DNA from: Corydoras sp. C115
Taxonomy: Eukaryota; Chordata; Actinopteri; Siluriformes; Callichthyidae
NCBI GenBank assembly: GCA_019802505.1
Contig: JAFMOC010000764.1
Span: forward strand, 248,001-312,000
Direction: 5' to 3'
DNA: 64,000 nt
The number at the start of each line of letters is the position of its first letter. Positions within the stretch are counted from its first letter, which is position 1. Below are positions 11,407 through 23,598 of this stretch, piece by piece. The notes under the pieces were generated by a model. The model searched no databases. It saw only the letters and a program-made list of their open reading frames with translations, and was not told the DNA's origin. Both the position numbers and the translations under genes were made by a program.

Positions 11407-11810
11407 AATTTAAGAGTGATTGGACATTAAGTAACTTTACCTAAAACCCACAGAGATGATATGGTTGAATGAGTGATTGACATGATTCTATCAGGCTTCT
11501 CTAAACAAGGTTTATTCTTACACAGTATTTGTGGCCAGAAACCAACCCTCTTATCCCAAAATGATGACGAACAAAACATTCTGGTAGAAATCTAAAATGT
11601 GTAAAAGTGTCAGGATGTGTAACTTTTAGTCACAGCGTGCTGACACAAAGGAACAATGCGTCAATATATTTTACATACAGAGGCAAGTCTTACTAAAGTC
11701 TCAAAATCCTAACACACACATACACACACTGTGCTGTTGCATGATTAGGATGAGACGCATTTGCAATTTGGTGAACCTGCACATACATCTGAAGCCAATG
11801 ATTCGTTTAT

Positions 11811-12228
11811 AATCTTTTTATTGTTTTTAAACATTAAACCACAACACAAAAGACATATATACATAAACAAATAATGATTAGAGGTACTGTAATAATTACA
11901 TAAAAAATTAAGACAACACACAAACTTATAATAACCAATAACATAAAATAATAAACAAAAAATGAAAAGAAATAAAAAAAAAATAATAATCAAGAAATAA
12001 ATAGAAGATATATATAATATATATAATAGAATATAATAGACCGGTCATCTTTATAGAACAATATGAAGACTAGAGAGAGGTCACAGGGAAAGGTAAACAA
12101 TAAAATCTCCGCAGATTAAGGGCAGTCCAGAGTGGAAATTTTGGTAACTTTGTGGAATTTCTTTAATGAGCCAGTCCTAATATACCTAACCTTCTCTAGT
12201 TTTAAGACATGAATAATGTCTCTAATCC
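11811..12228 (-). mobile_element. LINE-type insertion (probable L1 3' end) in unit 2
   Basis: A 418-bp insertion bounded by a 17-bp direct repeat with one mismatch, GCCAATGATTCGTTTAT at 11794-11810 and GCCAATGATTCATTTAT at 12229-12245. Units 1 and 3 show the uninterrupted site. The A-rich end faces left on the minus strand. The long target duplication fits LINE retrotransposition; the L1 call is weak. Confidence 0.6.
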
Positions 12229-12674
12229 GCCAATGATTCATTTATTATTCACTCTACATTGTGTTTGGAGGTTTAGTTTGTAACACTAAAAATGTGGCAG
12301 GACATATTTACTTTCATGAGAAAACTCAGAGACACATTTTAATCCAAAGTTTTATGTTTATTGATCACGGACGAGGAGAATCAGTTTCAATGATCAGGTT
12401 GTGACTTTAGATTATACAATATAAAATACATACATGGATACAAACAGAAACAAAACACATTTTTATTGGTTTCATTAAAATATAAGAACTGACATAATGT
12501 ATTATATAATAAAGAGGAAATGTAAGACATTTTTAAGACTAACACGATTCATTTAAACTTTATTTCTATTTGAAACCGTATCTGAACTCATTCGAATCTA
12601 AATAAATGACTAAAACCTGACCTCCCATAAATGAAATGTAATGATCCCACATGTACCAATAATCTATCCTGTTT

Positions 12675-12678
<4 letters not shown>

Positions 12679-12757
<79 letters not shown>
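12679..12757. repeat. (AT)n microsatellite
   Basis: About 39 uninterrupted TA dinucleotides. Confidence 0.95.
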
Positions 12758-12759
<2 letters not shown>

Positions 12760-13179
12760 TTCTTCTAAAGGTTAGAGAATAAAGCATTGTGGGTGTAAAT
12801 AAAATCAGATGAAAATATAAATGTTTGTAAATCAGTAAAAATGCAGTTTTTAGACAATTTAGTAAATAGGAGGTCATCAATTTGCTTTTGGAACAGTCAC
12901 AACGGTCACACACATCTTTCAGGAAGTAGTGGAAAGAAAACAATGTTTTTTTTAGAACACTTCAAATGTGGCAAACTAAAGTACTAAACATTAATACCTT
13001 ATATTTCATGCAGCGATTATCTTTTCAGTTGGTAATATTGAGCAGTTATTGGAAACAACATGACCAGATTTAATTAGAGAATCTGGACATTGTTATGTAG
13101 ACCTCTGTCATCTTATGCTTGTTTTTATAATTGTATTATACTTTCTGCCAAAAAAGTGTATACTGTTTGCAAAATTTTT

Positions 13180-13914
13180 GGACAAAAACCTGGCTACTAT
13201 GAGCTGGAAGAAGTTTTTCTTCCTGTGTGAGTGTGCTGGTGTCGTTTCAAATTACGTATTCGAAAAATACTTTTTCCACACTGTGAGCAGGAATAGGGTT
13301 TTTCTCCAGTGTGAACATGCTGATGTTCTTTAAGGCTACTTTGATTTGTAAAACTCTTATCGCAATTTGAACAGAAATATGGCTTTTCTCCTGTGTTAAT
13401 GCACTGATGTCATTTTAAATCATGTATTCGGGAAAAACTTTTTCCACACTGTGAGCAGGAATATGGTTTTTCTCCTGTGTGAATACGCTTTATGCACTAT
13501 AAGACTACTCTGCTGAGCAAAACCCTTTTCACACTGTGAACAAGAATATGGTCTATCTCCTGTGGGAATACGCTGGTGTTGTTTAAGACTACAGTACTTT
13601 GCTGAGTAAAACCCCTTCCACACTGTGACCAAGAATGTGTTTTTTCTCCTGTGTGAATACGCTGATGTCATTTAAAAGAACTGTTTTCACACATTGTGAG
13701 CACATGAATGGTTTTTCTTCTGTGCTGTTGGTCAGGTTGAAACTCTGGACTGTAACTCTTTTCAAACTGTGAGCAGGAATGTGGGTTTTCTTCTTTGTGG
13801 ACAATCTGGCATCTTAGAAGAAGTCTGTTAAGGGAAACTCCTTCCACACTGTATGTTGAAATATTTTTCTTTGTCTCTGTGGATGTGCTCATGTTCACTC
13901 AGTAAAATTTATTC
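13180..13914 (-). pseudogene. C2H2 zinc-finger gene, unit 2 (broken)
   Basis: Reading on the minus strand, a CTGCCTACAG acceptor is followed at 13914 by the same finger exon as in unit 1: N-terminus MSTSTETKKNISTYSVEGVS, then degenerate fingers (HSCSQFEKSY, MCSQC, YSCSQCEKGF) in at least three frames before the array ends near 13180. Upstream on the minus strand, a decayed exon 3 lies at about 14085-14270. The 5' block is at 15184-15360. No long protein is possible. It is the mirror image of unit 1. Confidence 0.8.
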
Positions 13915-14342
13915 CTGTAGGCAGAGATGTTCTTTTTATTAAGAAATGCACTAATGTTGATACCTAATTTCACCACAGTGATCAAATGTGTTTTCCACAG
14001 CCTTGTTATTTTGTCTTTAGTGTTAAAGTTAGTGACAATGTTGTCTCCATTTGTTTATTAATTTCTAATAACTAGTGATTACCATCTCACTGTAGAAATT
14101 GAAAGGAAGAGTTCAAAACATGGATACTCCAGATTCACACAACAGATGTCATAAGAATAGCAAAGGATATAAGGTAGGATATAAAACATAGCTTCATATT
14201 ATAAGCCGATCTTGCATTCGTTTTAAAGACACATCAAATTTCTTTCCTTGAGACTTTAAAACAAGAAAAAATAAACAGGCATCATGATTTTGTCTGCAAA
14301 TGGAGCAATGTCACAACATTTATTTTTGTCCTGAGTTGCACA

Positions 14343-14905
14343 GTTTTTTGCCCCAAAATCTTGTATTAATAATGGGGAATTTGAACCACTGAACAAAATC
14401 CTCACCAGCACTTCCCAAACATTCTGAATATGGTTTTAAGTCTGGACTCTGTGGTGGCTAAATTTATGTTTGAAAATGATGTCTCCTGCTCCCTAAACAG
14501 TCTACTCTCCTCTTTTACTTTTTGACTGATCCACCATGGGCATTGTCATTTTTAAATATATCCATGCCATCAGGGGAAAAAAATCACTTGATGGAATAAC
14601 CTGGTGGTTCAGTACATTCAGGTCGTAAGCTGACCTCATTCTTTGGGCAGGTAATGTTGCTGAACTCAGACGTGCAGCAACCCCATATCATAGCACTGTC
14701 CTCTCAGGCTTGACATTAAGCATGACAGGTGCTTAATTTTTTTCGTCTCAGCCTTTTTTTTTTTAAATATGATGTAACCATCATTTCGAAAAAGAGTAAA
14801 TCTGAACTCAACATACCACATGACCTTATCTTTTTATTTATTTATTTATTTATTTTTTTGTTAGCCTCACTGACACCTGCTTTTCTTAAGGCTGCACAGC
14901 TGTTT
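14343..14905 (-). pseudogene. Tc1/mariner-type transposase remnant inside unit 2
   Basis: Minus-strand copy of the remnant at 4336-4860, with PQSPDL-like and DNA-containing segments recognisable (GGAGCAGGAGACATCATTTTC on the minus strand) and many stops. It is better preserved in the middle than the unit 1 copy. Confidence 0.6.
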
Positions 14906-15183
14906 ACATAACAGTGTATATTGTTTTCATGTTTTGGTGAATAAAGTTCGCTGCATTGTGGTTTGTTTAAGGACAGGGTAATGAGAGTCCTAAACATATA
15001 ATTTTATACTTTATTACTTCTGATTACAGTGCATTCACATATTTTATAGTTATTAGCATTATAAACAATATCAGCATCTAGAACACTGTCTTAAATCTAA
15101 AATCCAATTTCTATCAGTGTTATTTCTATCCCGATGATCTAGACATAGTATAAAGCTTTAATAAGTTTGATAAAGAATCTCAC

Positions 15184-15360
15184 CTTAAGTAATTAACTGG
15201 GTTTGATCTGATGATAATAATGATGATGTGCACAACTTTCCTTTTTCATTAAATCTCGCTGAGGTGCTGCTGTTATAGTTCCTTTTCTTCTCTTCCTGTT
15301 TATTGGCAGTTAGGTTTCCAGATTCATTTCCAGATTACCTACTGTTTGGAAGATGCGCTT
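15184..15360 (-). promoter_or_regulatory. Zinc-finger unit 2: 5' exon and promoter block
   Basis: Mirror copy of 3295-3488: donor ACTTAAG/GTGAG at 15184, GTGCACATCATCATTATTATC and the GGAAACCTAACTGCCAATAAAC segment. GTAGGTGGCAG has been shortened. Confidence 0.55.
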
Positions 15361-15535
15361 CAATAAATATTATTATTTTGGATTTTCATCATTTTAAATA
15401 AACTGATTAAATGTAGGAATAACATTTTTTCATTTAGTTACTGTTAGTCTTTGTTGTTAGTATTTTAGCAGAACAGACGTTATGATTTAACCAGCATTAC
15501 TATGATAGACCTCATACAGGAACACTATGCACAAA

Positions 15536-15664
15536 AGGAGAACCTGGAGGAAACCCACGCAGACACAGGGAGAAGATGGAAACTCCACCCAGATTGGGAT
15601 TCGAACCGGGAATCCCTACCGCTGAGAGGCGAACGTGCAAACCACTAAGCCACTGTGCCGCCCG
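15536..15664 (-). repeat. Mermaid-type SINE, head only
   Basis: Runs from GGCGGCACAGTGGCTTAG (15664) to about GGGTTCTCC (15536); the 3' half is absent. Confidence 0.7.
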
Positions 15665-15901
15665 CAAACAGACTAATCTTGTATTTTCAAATAGATTAAT
15701 CCCATGCAACTCATTATTTATCTGAAGGGTTAATAATTGAGTAGTTAGAATAAAAAAAAACTTTTGTATATAGGACAACACTGGCGAATACCCCGCTGGA
15801 TATATAATCTAGAAGTGAGTCCTGGATTTAAAGAAACCAAGGTAGTGATATTGCTATATATCTTAATAAAATCACAAAAATGATCTCCAAAATAAAATAA
15901 C

Positions 15902-15902
<1 letters not shown>

Positions 15903-15974
<72 letters not shown>

Positions 15975-16323
15975 TATTCATTCATTATCTCCCACTTTAT
16001 CCTCTATTAGGGTCGCGGTGGGGTTCCCCATGCCCATCCAGGGGAGCGTCTCGGGCGCTGGGCAGATAGACCCAGGACAGGGTCTCTACCCAGACTCACG
16101 CACACATACACACTGTATATGGGGCAATTTTTGAGAATTCATTTGACTTGATCCATGTTTTTGGACTGTGGGAGGAAACCGGAGTACCCGGAGGAAACCC
16201 ACGCAGACACGGGGAGAACATGGAAACTCCACCCAGATGGGGATTCGAACCGGGAATCCCTAGTGCTGAGAGGCGAACGTGCTAACCACTAAGCCACTGT
16301 GCCACCATATATATATATATATA
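15903..16323 (-). repeat. Poly(A)-(AT)n tract with Mermaid-type SINE inserted in it
   Basis: A run of about 27 A is followed by (AT)n to about 15975, a full minus SINE (15976-16306, GGTGGCACAGTGGC head to GATAATGAATGAATG tail), then more (AT)n to 16323. The SINE uses TATATA as target. Confidence 0.8.
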
Positions 16324-16438
16324 GTAACAAAATAGAGCTATCTTCATAGATAGTCACAATATTCTAACATATCAATTATTAACATAATATGTTTATGTAT
16401 ATTTCTTCCCTTAACAAAGACTGATTGGCTTTCATCAA

Positions 16439-16612
16439 TTACATCCTTTCATTTAGTCGCTCAGCAAAAGCCTGTGCTAAAATTTTGTAATCAGTACATA
16501 ACAAAGTTATAGGTCTCCAGTTGTCCCAAAAAAGAACATCCTTGTTAGGTTTTGGAATTAAAGTGATTATACGTGTTTCATAGTATGAGGTTTGAGAAGC
16601 CAACTTAATAAT
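16439..16612 (-). pseudogene. L1-type reverse transcriptase fragment
   Basis: Minus frame ending near 16439 contains YYETRIITLIPKPNKDVLF and NWRPITLLCTDYKILAQA, the IPKPNKD and NWRPI blocks of L1 reverse transcriptases just before motif A. It ends at the junction with unit 3 (16600), where GGTTTGAGAAGCCAACTTAA is also shared with unit 4 (28870). Confidence 0.75.
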
Positions 16613-16619
16613 ATGTATC

Positions 16620-16804
16620 AAAGCGTGTTCAAACATTAGGTGGCGGTATTGCACTAATCTGGAAACTTAACCGCCAATAAACAGGAAACGAAGAAAAGAG
16701 AACAACAACAGCAGAACGTGTGTTTAGAGCTCCGAGAGATTGAATTAAAAAGTTGTGCACGTCATCATTATTGTCATCAGATCAAATCCAGTTCATTACT
16801 GAAG
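16620..16804 (+). promoter_or_regulatory. Zinc-finger unit 3: 5' exon and promoter block
   Basis: Same block as 3295-3488, with donor ACTGAAG/GTGAG at 16804/16805, the GTAGGTGGC-like and CCGCCAATAAAC segments, and GTGCACGTCATCATTATTG. Confidence 0.55.
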
Positions 16805-17032
16805 GTGAGATTCTTTATTAAACTTATTAAAGCTTTGTACTATGTGTGGATCATCAGGATGGAAATAAGACTGATAGAAGATGCATTTCTTTAAGACTTT
16901 GTTCTAGATGACGTCATTGTTTATAATACTAATAACGTTAAAGATGTATGTGAATGCAGTGTAATCCGAAATAATAAAGTATAAAATGACATGTTCAAGA
17001 TTCTCTCTCAGAACTCTCTCATTAAACAAGAT

Positions 17033-17226
17033 TCAAGAAAATTTTATTATCATTAATATCACGTGTTACATGAGATAAGAACGAAATTATGGGTCAGGGA
17101 CCCCGAATACCCTGTTATTTTAAAGTTATAATTTAAATTTTAAAGAAGAAAATGAGAATTACACATATCGCTATGTGAAAAGTGAAATATAATATAGTAT
17201 ACAACTATGAATATATATAATATAAA
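17033..17226. mobile_element. Small insertion in unit 3 intron, probable LINE tail
   Basis: Sequence absent from unit 1, where TTAAACAAACTACAATGC is continuous. The inserted piece begins GATTCAAGAAAATTTTATTATC, resembling the reverse of a LINE 3' tail. Flanked by AAACAA on both sides. Confidence 0.35.
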
Positions 17227-17345
17227 ACAAACCACAATGCAGCGAACTTAAATTTCAGCAAGATGACAAAACATTTAATTTATTTTAACTGCTATCCTGA
17301 ACAAGGTCATGGAGGTGATGGATCCTATCTCAGCTCTCATTTAAT

Positions 17346-19477
17346 AATTACCCACAATTACCCACAATGCCACCACAAACTACACAAAAAGTAAAGTGTT
17401 AAACAATGTCTGATTCTGTAAAATGTTACTTAATATTTAGTAATAACTTTTGAAAATAGTGACTATATTAAAATTAATTTATTAAATAAAACAGATTATG
17501 TTAAAGCAATATATACACTGCCTGGTTAAAAGAAGTCACTATCTGGATTTAAATAAGCAAAAAGGTTAGAGCCTCTCATTGGGTAATTACTGTGTGAGTT
17601 ATTATGTTTTAGTTTTAACAAGTTGTTTAAACAGATAGGACATTGGGTACTGTGGTTGGGGGAAAAAAACCTTGAATGATCTGACAATCATTTTTTACTA
17701 AATCATTATTACAATTCCCTGTGGGTCTCACATTGTTCTATAGGTTTTACATGAAGACAGAACTCATATAATATCAAGTACATTTATTGACTCACAAACA
17801 GAAACAGTTCCACCATTAGGCCTTCCTCAGTGTGTACAAATGGGTCAATAATTAGAATTGATATTATGAGTGCTGGCCGATTTTCTTTTGACTTTTACAT
17901 TTGTGTCTACAGATTCAGTACGTAAAAGTTTCAGAGGGCAGTCTGTTTTTTATATGTTAAATATGTAGTTTGTATGGAATGATAAGATAAAATAAGATAA
18001 ACCTTTATTTGTCGACACAATGGGGGAATTCACATTTCTCAGCAGCAGATACAGAGGAGGGTCATTAAACAGATTTAAACTAGGAAAAATTTTAAATACA
18101 TTTAGAAATCTATATATACAAGATAAAAATCTAATTTTCTAATTTTAGTTATTTACAGTCCTACAGGAATGAAATGAATCAAATATTGCACATGAATGTG
18201 TCGTAGAACTGAAATACAGAAATAATGTAAGCAAATAAAATGAATTTGGCAAGACAAAATATAGAATATCTTTGGTTCATAGTCTGTGTAATAAAATAGA
18301 ATTCAAAGTAAATAACATTTTTACTAGCATTTTTCATTTTTAAAATAAGTTTCTAATTAATGGAATATTGTACAGTATATGGGATTTTTTGTGAACTGTA
18401 TATTGTCTTGATTTAGAAAAAAATGTTACAGAAAAATTACTTTAAACTTATTTGATTATCTATATTTATTGGTGTTATACATGCACACCCATGTTAAGAG
18501 TTGGAGTCATTTTCCAATTAAAATAATTTTTGCTTTACAACAAAACATATTAGCACGGCAGTATTACAAAGCAGCAGGCACATCTGAAAAGAAGCAAGCA
18601 CTCAGAGACATTATAAACTTCCTTGAGGAAGATGCAAGTCCAGCGTCTTCCAAGAGAAAGTATTAATATGTTCTACATATCATCTTACTGTAGACATGAT
18701 TGTAATGAGTTTGTGGGTGTGACACCAGGAACAGGCGAGTGGTGCAAACAAAAAGGCTTTATTTTACCAACAAAAAGGCTTTTTTAACAGACATCAGAAT
18801 CATATACTGGGTTACAGTATCATTGTTTTAAACAGAGCACAGGAAATTCTCCCTCAGTAGGGTTCAAGCTCTCTCTCCCCTCTGCCTGCTTCTGACCTCT
18901 TTTACTGTCAATAAGAAGAGAGATAATTAGCGACATTCATCCCAAGCATGTTACCATTTACATTTATCTGTGTCCTAAGCCAGTCTTTTGTCTGCAGACT
19001 CCGCCCATCACACCCTCATACCACAATTATGTATCTTATAAAACACACATTAGAAAAGGAGGTCTGCAGCTTTGCTTGGTCTGCCTCACTACATATCTGA
19101 AGATCCAGCAAATGGCATCAGAATGATGTAAGAGATGTAAAATATTTTTTTTTTTTCCTCATTCAAAACTGTGGTTGCATATGTGCATTATAACAGATGT
19201 GTGATGCAGCATGATGTATTTAAACTTTATTGACTTTAAACTGGAAAAATGTATTAATTGACCAATAAACTAATACACATTATCTAGAACAGTGGTTCTT
19301 CATTACAATCCCTGATAGAACCATAAGATAGCTGGATAAAGAGCATCGAGGGAGTTCCTCAAAAGGTCTTATTTTGAATTACTGATTAATGATGACAAAC
19401 ATATGTGTTGGACTATAAATATTGTATTTGCAGATAAAAGCATGAAATCTTTTTGTTTTTTTTTTCTTGTTTTAAAG
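17346..19477 (+). other. Large intron of zinc-finger unit 3
   Basis: Contains a minus-strand LINE 3' tail at about 17983-18330 (ATAAGATAAACCTTTATTTG ... GTGGGGGAATTC-like), a small open frame at 18469-18666 listed separately, and an unexplained block 18715-19015 whose ends (GGGTGTGACACC / CATCACACCC) look weakly inverted but lack a clear target duplication. I see no conserved exon between the exon 2 remnant and exon 3. Confidence 0.4.
18469..18666 (+). CDS. Unidentified small open frame / possible exon
   Basis: The C-terminal half reads ARQYYKAAGTSEKKQALRDI then INFLEEDASPASSKRKY and a TAA. This is charged, helix-like and ends in a basic KRKY, unlike the AT-noise frames around it. A CAG precedes TATTACAAAGC and could be a splice acceptor. 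I do not recognise the family and the equivalent stretch is absent from the other three units, so it probably arrived on an insertion. Confidence 0.25.
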   Translation: MVLYMHTHVKSWSHFPIKIIFALQQNILARQYYKAAGTSEKKQALRDIINFLEEDASPASSKRKY

Positions 19478-19696
19478 ACTCCCGGTAAGAGAATTGATGT
19501 GGCTATAAAAGAGAAACAGGACAGCCTTCAAATAGACAATGAAGATGTTCTGAAGCACGTCTGGAGATTTTCAATATGGCAGAATTGGAGTGGACCTCAG
19601 AAATGTGCCCTGCAGCTTTGCCCTGCTTATGGACAACATCTGGTGTGTGAATCTGGAGTATCCACATGCTATAAACTCTTCCTTTGGACTTCCACA
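19478..19696 (+). CDS. Zinc-finger unit 3: exon 3, 73 codons, unknown domain
   Basis: Bounded by a polypyrimidine tract plus TTTTAAAG acceptor and a CCACA/GTGAGT donor. Its 219 bases are exactly 73 open codons (phase 0 to 0): TPGKRIDVAIKEKQDSLQ, a Trp-rich middle (HVWRFSIWQNWSGPQKCALQ) and CESGVST near the end. Unit 4 has the same exon open with an in-frame 3-base deletion (27641-27856), while units 1 and 2 have stops. I recognise no domain. Joined in phase 0 to the next exon it does not read into the fingers, so either the splice partner is different or this is a non-coding exon kept open by chance. Confidence 0.4.
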
Positions 19697-19986
19697 GTGA
19701 GTGGTGATGAATGTTAAACCACACCAAGACTCTGTATTAATACATGAATTAAGAAACAGACTTCTAAGGTAAAACCTTAGATCTTATTGGTATCTTATTG
19801 GTCTGGTAGTCACTAGCTTTTATTATTTTATAAGCAAACACTGACAACATTGTTTTACATCAACTTGAAAACATTCAAAAGACAACTTACCAATTCTGCG
19901 CATAATAAATTTTTCCATATGGAGAAATAAAATGTTGAAATCAGCGCATTCATAAAAGAAATAAAAATCTTTTTTTCTGCATACAG

Positions 19987-21130
19987 GAATACATTTTACA
20001 GACTGAACATGAGACCAACAGCAGCCCATTCACAAAGAAGAAAAACCATTCATGTGCTCACAATGTGGAAAATTTTTTACTCGTAAGTGTTCACTTAAAA
20101 GGCATCAGCGTATTCACACAGGAGAAAAACCTTTTTCCTGCTCACAGTGTGGAAAGAGTTTTACTCAACAGCGTCATCTTGCACAGCATCTGCGCGTTCA
20201 CACAGGAGAAAAACCATATTCCTGCTCACAGTGTGGAAAGAGTTTTTCTCGACAGGGTAATCTTATGCAACATCTGCACGTTCACACAGGAGAAAAACCC
20301 TATTCCTGCTCACAATGTGGAAAAAGTTTTAGTAATCAGAGTAATCTTAAAGAACACCAGCGCATTCACACCGGAGAAAAACCATATTCCTGCTCACAGT
20401 GTGGAAAAGGATTTACTACACAGTGTCATCTTAATGATCATCAGCGCATTCACACCGGAGAAAAACCATTTTGCTGCTCACAGTGTGGAAAGAGTTTTAC
20501 TCAACATAGTGATCTTACACAACATCAGCGCATTCATACAGGAGTAAAACCTTATTTCTGCTCACAGTGTGGAAAGAGCTTTACTCGGCAGGGTAGTCTT
20601 AAACTGCATCAGCGTATTCACACTGGAGAAAAACCCTTTTCCTGCCAACAGTGTGGAAAAGGTTTTACTGAACAGAGCGGTCTTAAACTGCATCAGCGTA
20701 TTCACACAGGAGAGAAACCCTATTCCTGCTCACAGTGTGGAAAAAGTTTTTCCCGAATACAAGAATTGAAAACACACCAGCGCATTCACACAGGAGAGAA
20801 ACCATATTTCTGCTCAAGTTGTGGTAAGAGTTTTTTTCGGCAGTCATCTTATAGAGCATCAGCGTATTCACACAGGAGAGAAACCATATTCCTGCTCAAA
20901 TTGCGGTAAGAGTTTTACTCGGAAGAGTCATCTTATAGTGCATCAGCGCATTCACACAGGACTAAAACCATATTTCTGCTCAAATTGTGATAAGAGTTTT
21001 ACTCAGCAGAGTCATCTTATAGAGCATCAGCGTATTCACACAGGAGAGAAACCATAATCATACTCGCAGTGTGAAAAGGTTTTTCCCGAATACGTAATTT
21101 GAAACGACACCAGCACACTCACAGTAGAGG
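19987..21130 (+). CDS. C2H2 zinc-finger array, unit 3 (9 intact fingers, then frameshift)
   Basis: A TTTTTCTGCATACAG acceptor opens the exon at 19987. The finger frame is clean from about 20013 and runs through nine fingers of the CSQCGKSFxxxxxLxxHxxxHTGEKPY type (20052-20815), with changing helix residues (RKCSLKR, QQRHLAQ, RQGNLMQ, NQSNLKE, TQCHLND, QHSDLTQ, RQGSLKL, EQSGLKL, RIQELKT). Finger 10 has a net 2-base loss near 20840; fingers 10-12 continue in the next frame (20821-21057) and a TAA replaces an expected Tyr codon at about 21055 before a thirteenth, degenerate finger. Poly-finger proteins of this kind bind DNA in the nucleus, often to silence repeats. TGA at 20010 blocks translation from further upstream in this frame, and the first ATG in it is 20052. 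A truncated protein is possible; function is uncertain. Confidence 0.75.
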
Positions 21131-22520
21131 AAGAACTCCTTCCAGCTCACAGTAGCAAATCGTCATACAAATCTTTGGGCAGAAATTATATTACAATTAT
21201 AAAAACAAGCATAAGATGACAGAGGTCTACATAACGATGTCCATAATACATCTAGAACTCTGGGCATGATGTTTACAATAACTGCTCAACATCACCAACT
21301 GAAAAGAGAATCGCTGTGTGATATATAAGGTAGAAAGTTTTAGTAATTCAGTTTGCCAAATTTGAAGTTATATAGAAGCATATTTGCTGCTTATGAAACA
21401 GTTAAGAACATTTCAGGATGTAGTGGAACAACAGGATGGATCAATGGATGACATCTTATTTACCAAATTATCTATAAAGTGTTTTAATTGATTTTACAAA
21501 CACTTATATTTTCATTTCGTGTCATTTACCTCCATTATCCTTTATTCTCTAACCTTTGGAAGAATTTATAAAAGACTTTGTTTAAACCAGCTACCATGTT
21601 CCAAGAGACACAAAAACACCAGAAGGGCTATAGACTAATGATTAATTTAATAATCAATCAATCTTTAAATTGAGATTCAATTATGTTTTTTATTAGATGA
21701 TTTTTTTTTACTGAGAAAAAAAGGAAGTTGTAAATCTGATTTAATTATGAACCTTCAGTAATTGAGGATCTGCACATGTGGGATCATTACAGTTCATCTA
21801 TGGGAGGTCAGGTTTTAGTCCTTTATTTAGATTTCAATGATTAATAGATCAGTGAACTTGAGTTTGGATAAGGTTTCAAATAGAAATAAAGTTTAAATGA
21901 ATCTTTTTAGTTTTAGTCTTAACCATGTCATTTTACATTTCCTCTTTATTATATTATACATTATGTCAGTTTTTATATTTTAATGGAACCAATACAAATG
22001 TATTTTGTTTCTATTTGTAACCATTTATTATGTATTATATATTGTATAATCTAGTCACAACCTGATCCTCATTTGTGATCAATAAACAAAATTTTGGATT
22101 ATACTGTCTCTGAGTTCTTTTCCTGAAAGTAAATTTGTCCTTCCACATTTTTTTGTGTTAAAAACGGAATTGTATACAAAAAAGCAGGAGCTTTGCCATT
22201 TGCTCTCCCACCCGCCTCCAAACCAACACAATGTAGAGTGAATAAATTTATTAATCATTGGCTTCAGATGCATCTGCAGGTTTAGCGAGTTGCAAATGCG
22301 TCTCAGCCCAATTATGCTACAGCACAGTGTCTGTGTGTGTTAGGATGTCAAGGCATTGGTCAGCTTGGTCTCTGTGTAAAATACATTTACAGATCTTTCC
22401 CTTGTGTCAGCATGCTGTGACGAAAAGTTACACATCCTGACACCTTTACACATTTTAGATTTGTATCAGAATGTTTTGTTCATCACACCATTTGGGATAA
22501 GACAGTTTGTTTCTGTCCAC
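21131..22520 (+). other. 3' flank of zinc-finger unit 3
   Basis: No gene. Corresponds to 9100-11000 of unit 1 without its SINE, and mirrors 22790-24400 of unit 4. Confidence 0.5.
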
Positions 22521-23235
22521 AAATAATGAGTAATAATAAATAGAAGCCTGATAGAACTGTTAATCACTAATTTAATCATATAATCTCTGTGTGTTTTAGG
22601 TAAAATTGCTGTCAGTCCACATGAGAAACGTCATATAGCTGTAGAGAGCAAGTAGCTCCATTAAAAGTTATGGTTCATCTTTAAACTTGAGTTCATGTTC
22701 TAATAATTGAATTCTAAGAATTGGACATGATGCAGAAACTGTTTGTGAAACTAAAAGTGGGCTCGGTAAGTTCTCGCCAACAATTTAAGATTCATTGTAC
22801 ATTAACATCCCAAATGATGAACAAAACATTCTAGCAGAAAACTAATGTGTAAAGGTGTCAGGATGTGTAATGATATGGTCGAATGAGTGATTGAAACAAT
22901 TCTAATAGACTTCTCTAAACAAGGTTTATACTTACACAGTATTTGTGGACAGAAACCAAAACCTATAACATTTAGCCACAGTGTATTGAAACAAGGAAAA
23001 GATGTCTAAAGTTATTTTACATACAGAAACAAGGCTGACCAATGCCTTAACATCCTATCATATTTACTTTCAGGAGAAATCTCACAGAGACACAGTTTAA
23101 TCCAAAGTTTTATGTTTATTGATCACAGATGAGGAGAATCAGTTCCAATGATCAGGTTGAGACTTTATTATTGAATATACAATACATAATAAATGGTTAC
23201 AAATAGAAAAAAAGTAAAACATGTTTTAGACTAGG

Positions 23236-23466
23236 GTTCTCCGGTTTACTCCCACGGTCCAAAAACATGGATCAAATCAATTGAATTCTCAAAAATTGCC
23301 CCATATAGAGTGTGTCTGTGTGAGTGAGTGTGTGCCCAGCGATGGATTGGCACCCTGTCCTGGGTCTATCTGCCCAGCGCCTGAGACGTTCTCCCCTGGA
23401 TGGGCATGGGGAACCCCACCGCGACCCTAATAGAGGATAAAGCGGGAGATAATGAATGAATGAATG
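23236..23466 (+). repeat. Mermaid-type SINE, 5' truncated
   Basis: Begins at GGGTTCTCCGGTTTACTCCC; tRNA head missing, tail GATAATGAATGAATG present. Confidence 0.75.
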
Positions 23467-23598
23467 TTTAAGACTAAAACTAAAAAGATGCATTTAACTT
23501 TATTTTTATTTGAAACCTTATTTGAACTCAAAGTCACTGAACTATTACTCATTCTAATCTAAATCTATATATATATATATATATATATCAGTAAAAAC

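Larger units (their letters stand above)
3265..15420. repeat. Inverted-duplication pair A (zinc-finger units 1 and 2)
   Basis: The left arm (3265 to about 11030, +) and right arm (about 11450 to 15420, -) carry the same blocks in mirror order: 5' exon/promoter (3295-3488 versus 15184-15360), Tc1-type remnant (4336-4860 versus 14343-14905), finger exon (5860-6905 versus 13914-13180), a 3' flank ending in GGCTTCAGATGCATCTG (10870 versus 11780). Arms differ by later insertions. The axis near 11.2 kb is occupied by a SINE. Confidence 0.75.

Noticed and set aside
12566..12943. Frame with a long Ile-Tyr run (also at 15745-15981, 29131-29513, 36104-36431)
   Set aside because: Product of (AT)n microsatellites.
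18715..19015. Possible solo LTR with GGGTGTGACACC / CATCACACCC ends
   Set aside because: No target-site duplication and no polyadenylation-like signal in a fitting place.
20052..21057. Regular 84-bp periodicity resembling a CRISPR-type array
   Set aside because: It is the 28-residue C2H2 finger repeat; spacers are coding and related.
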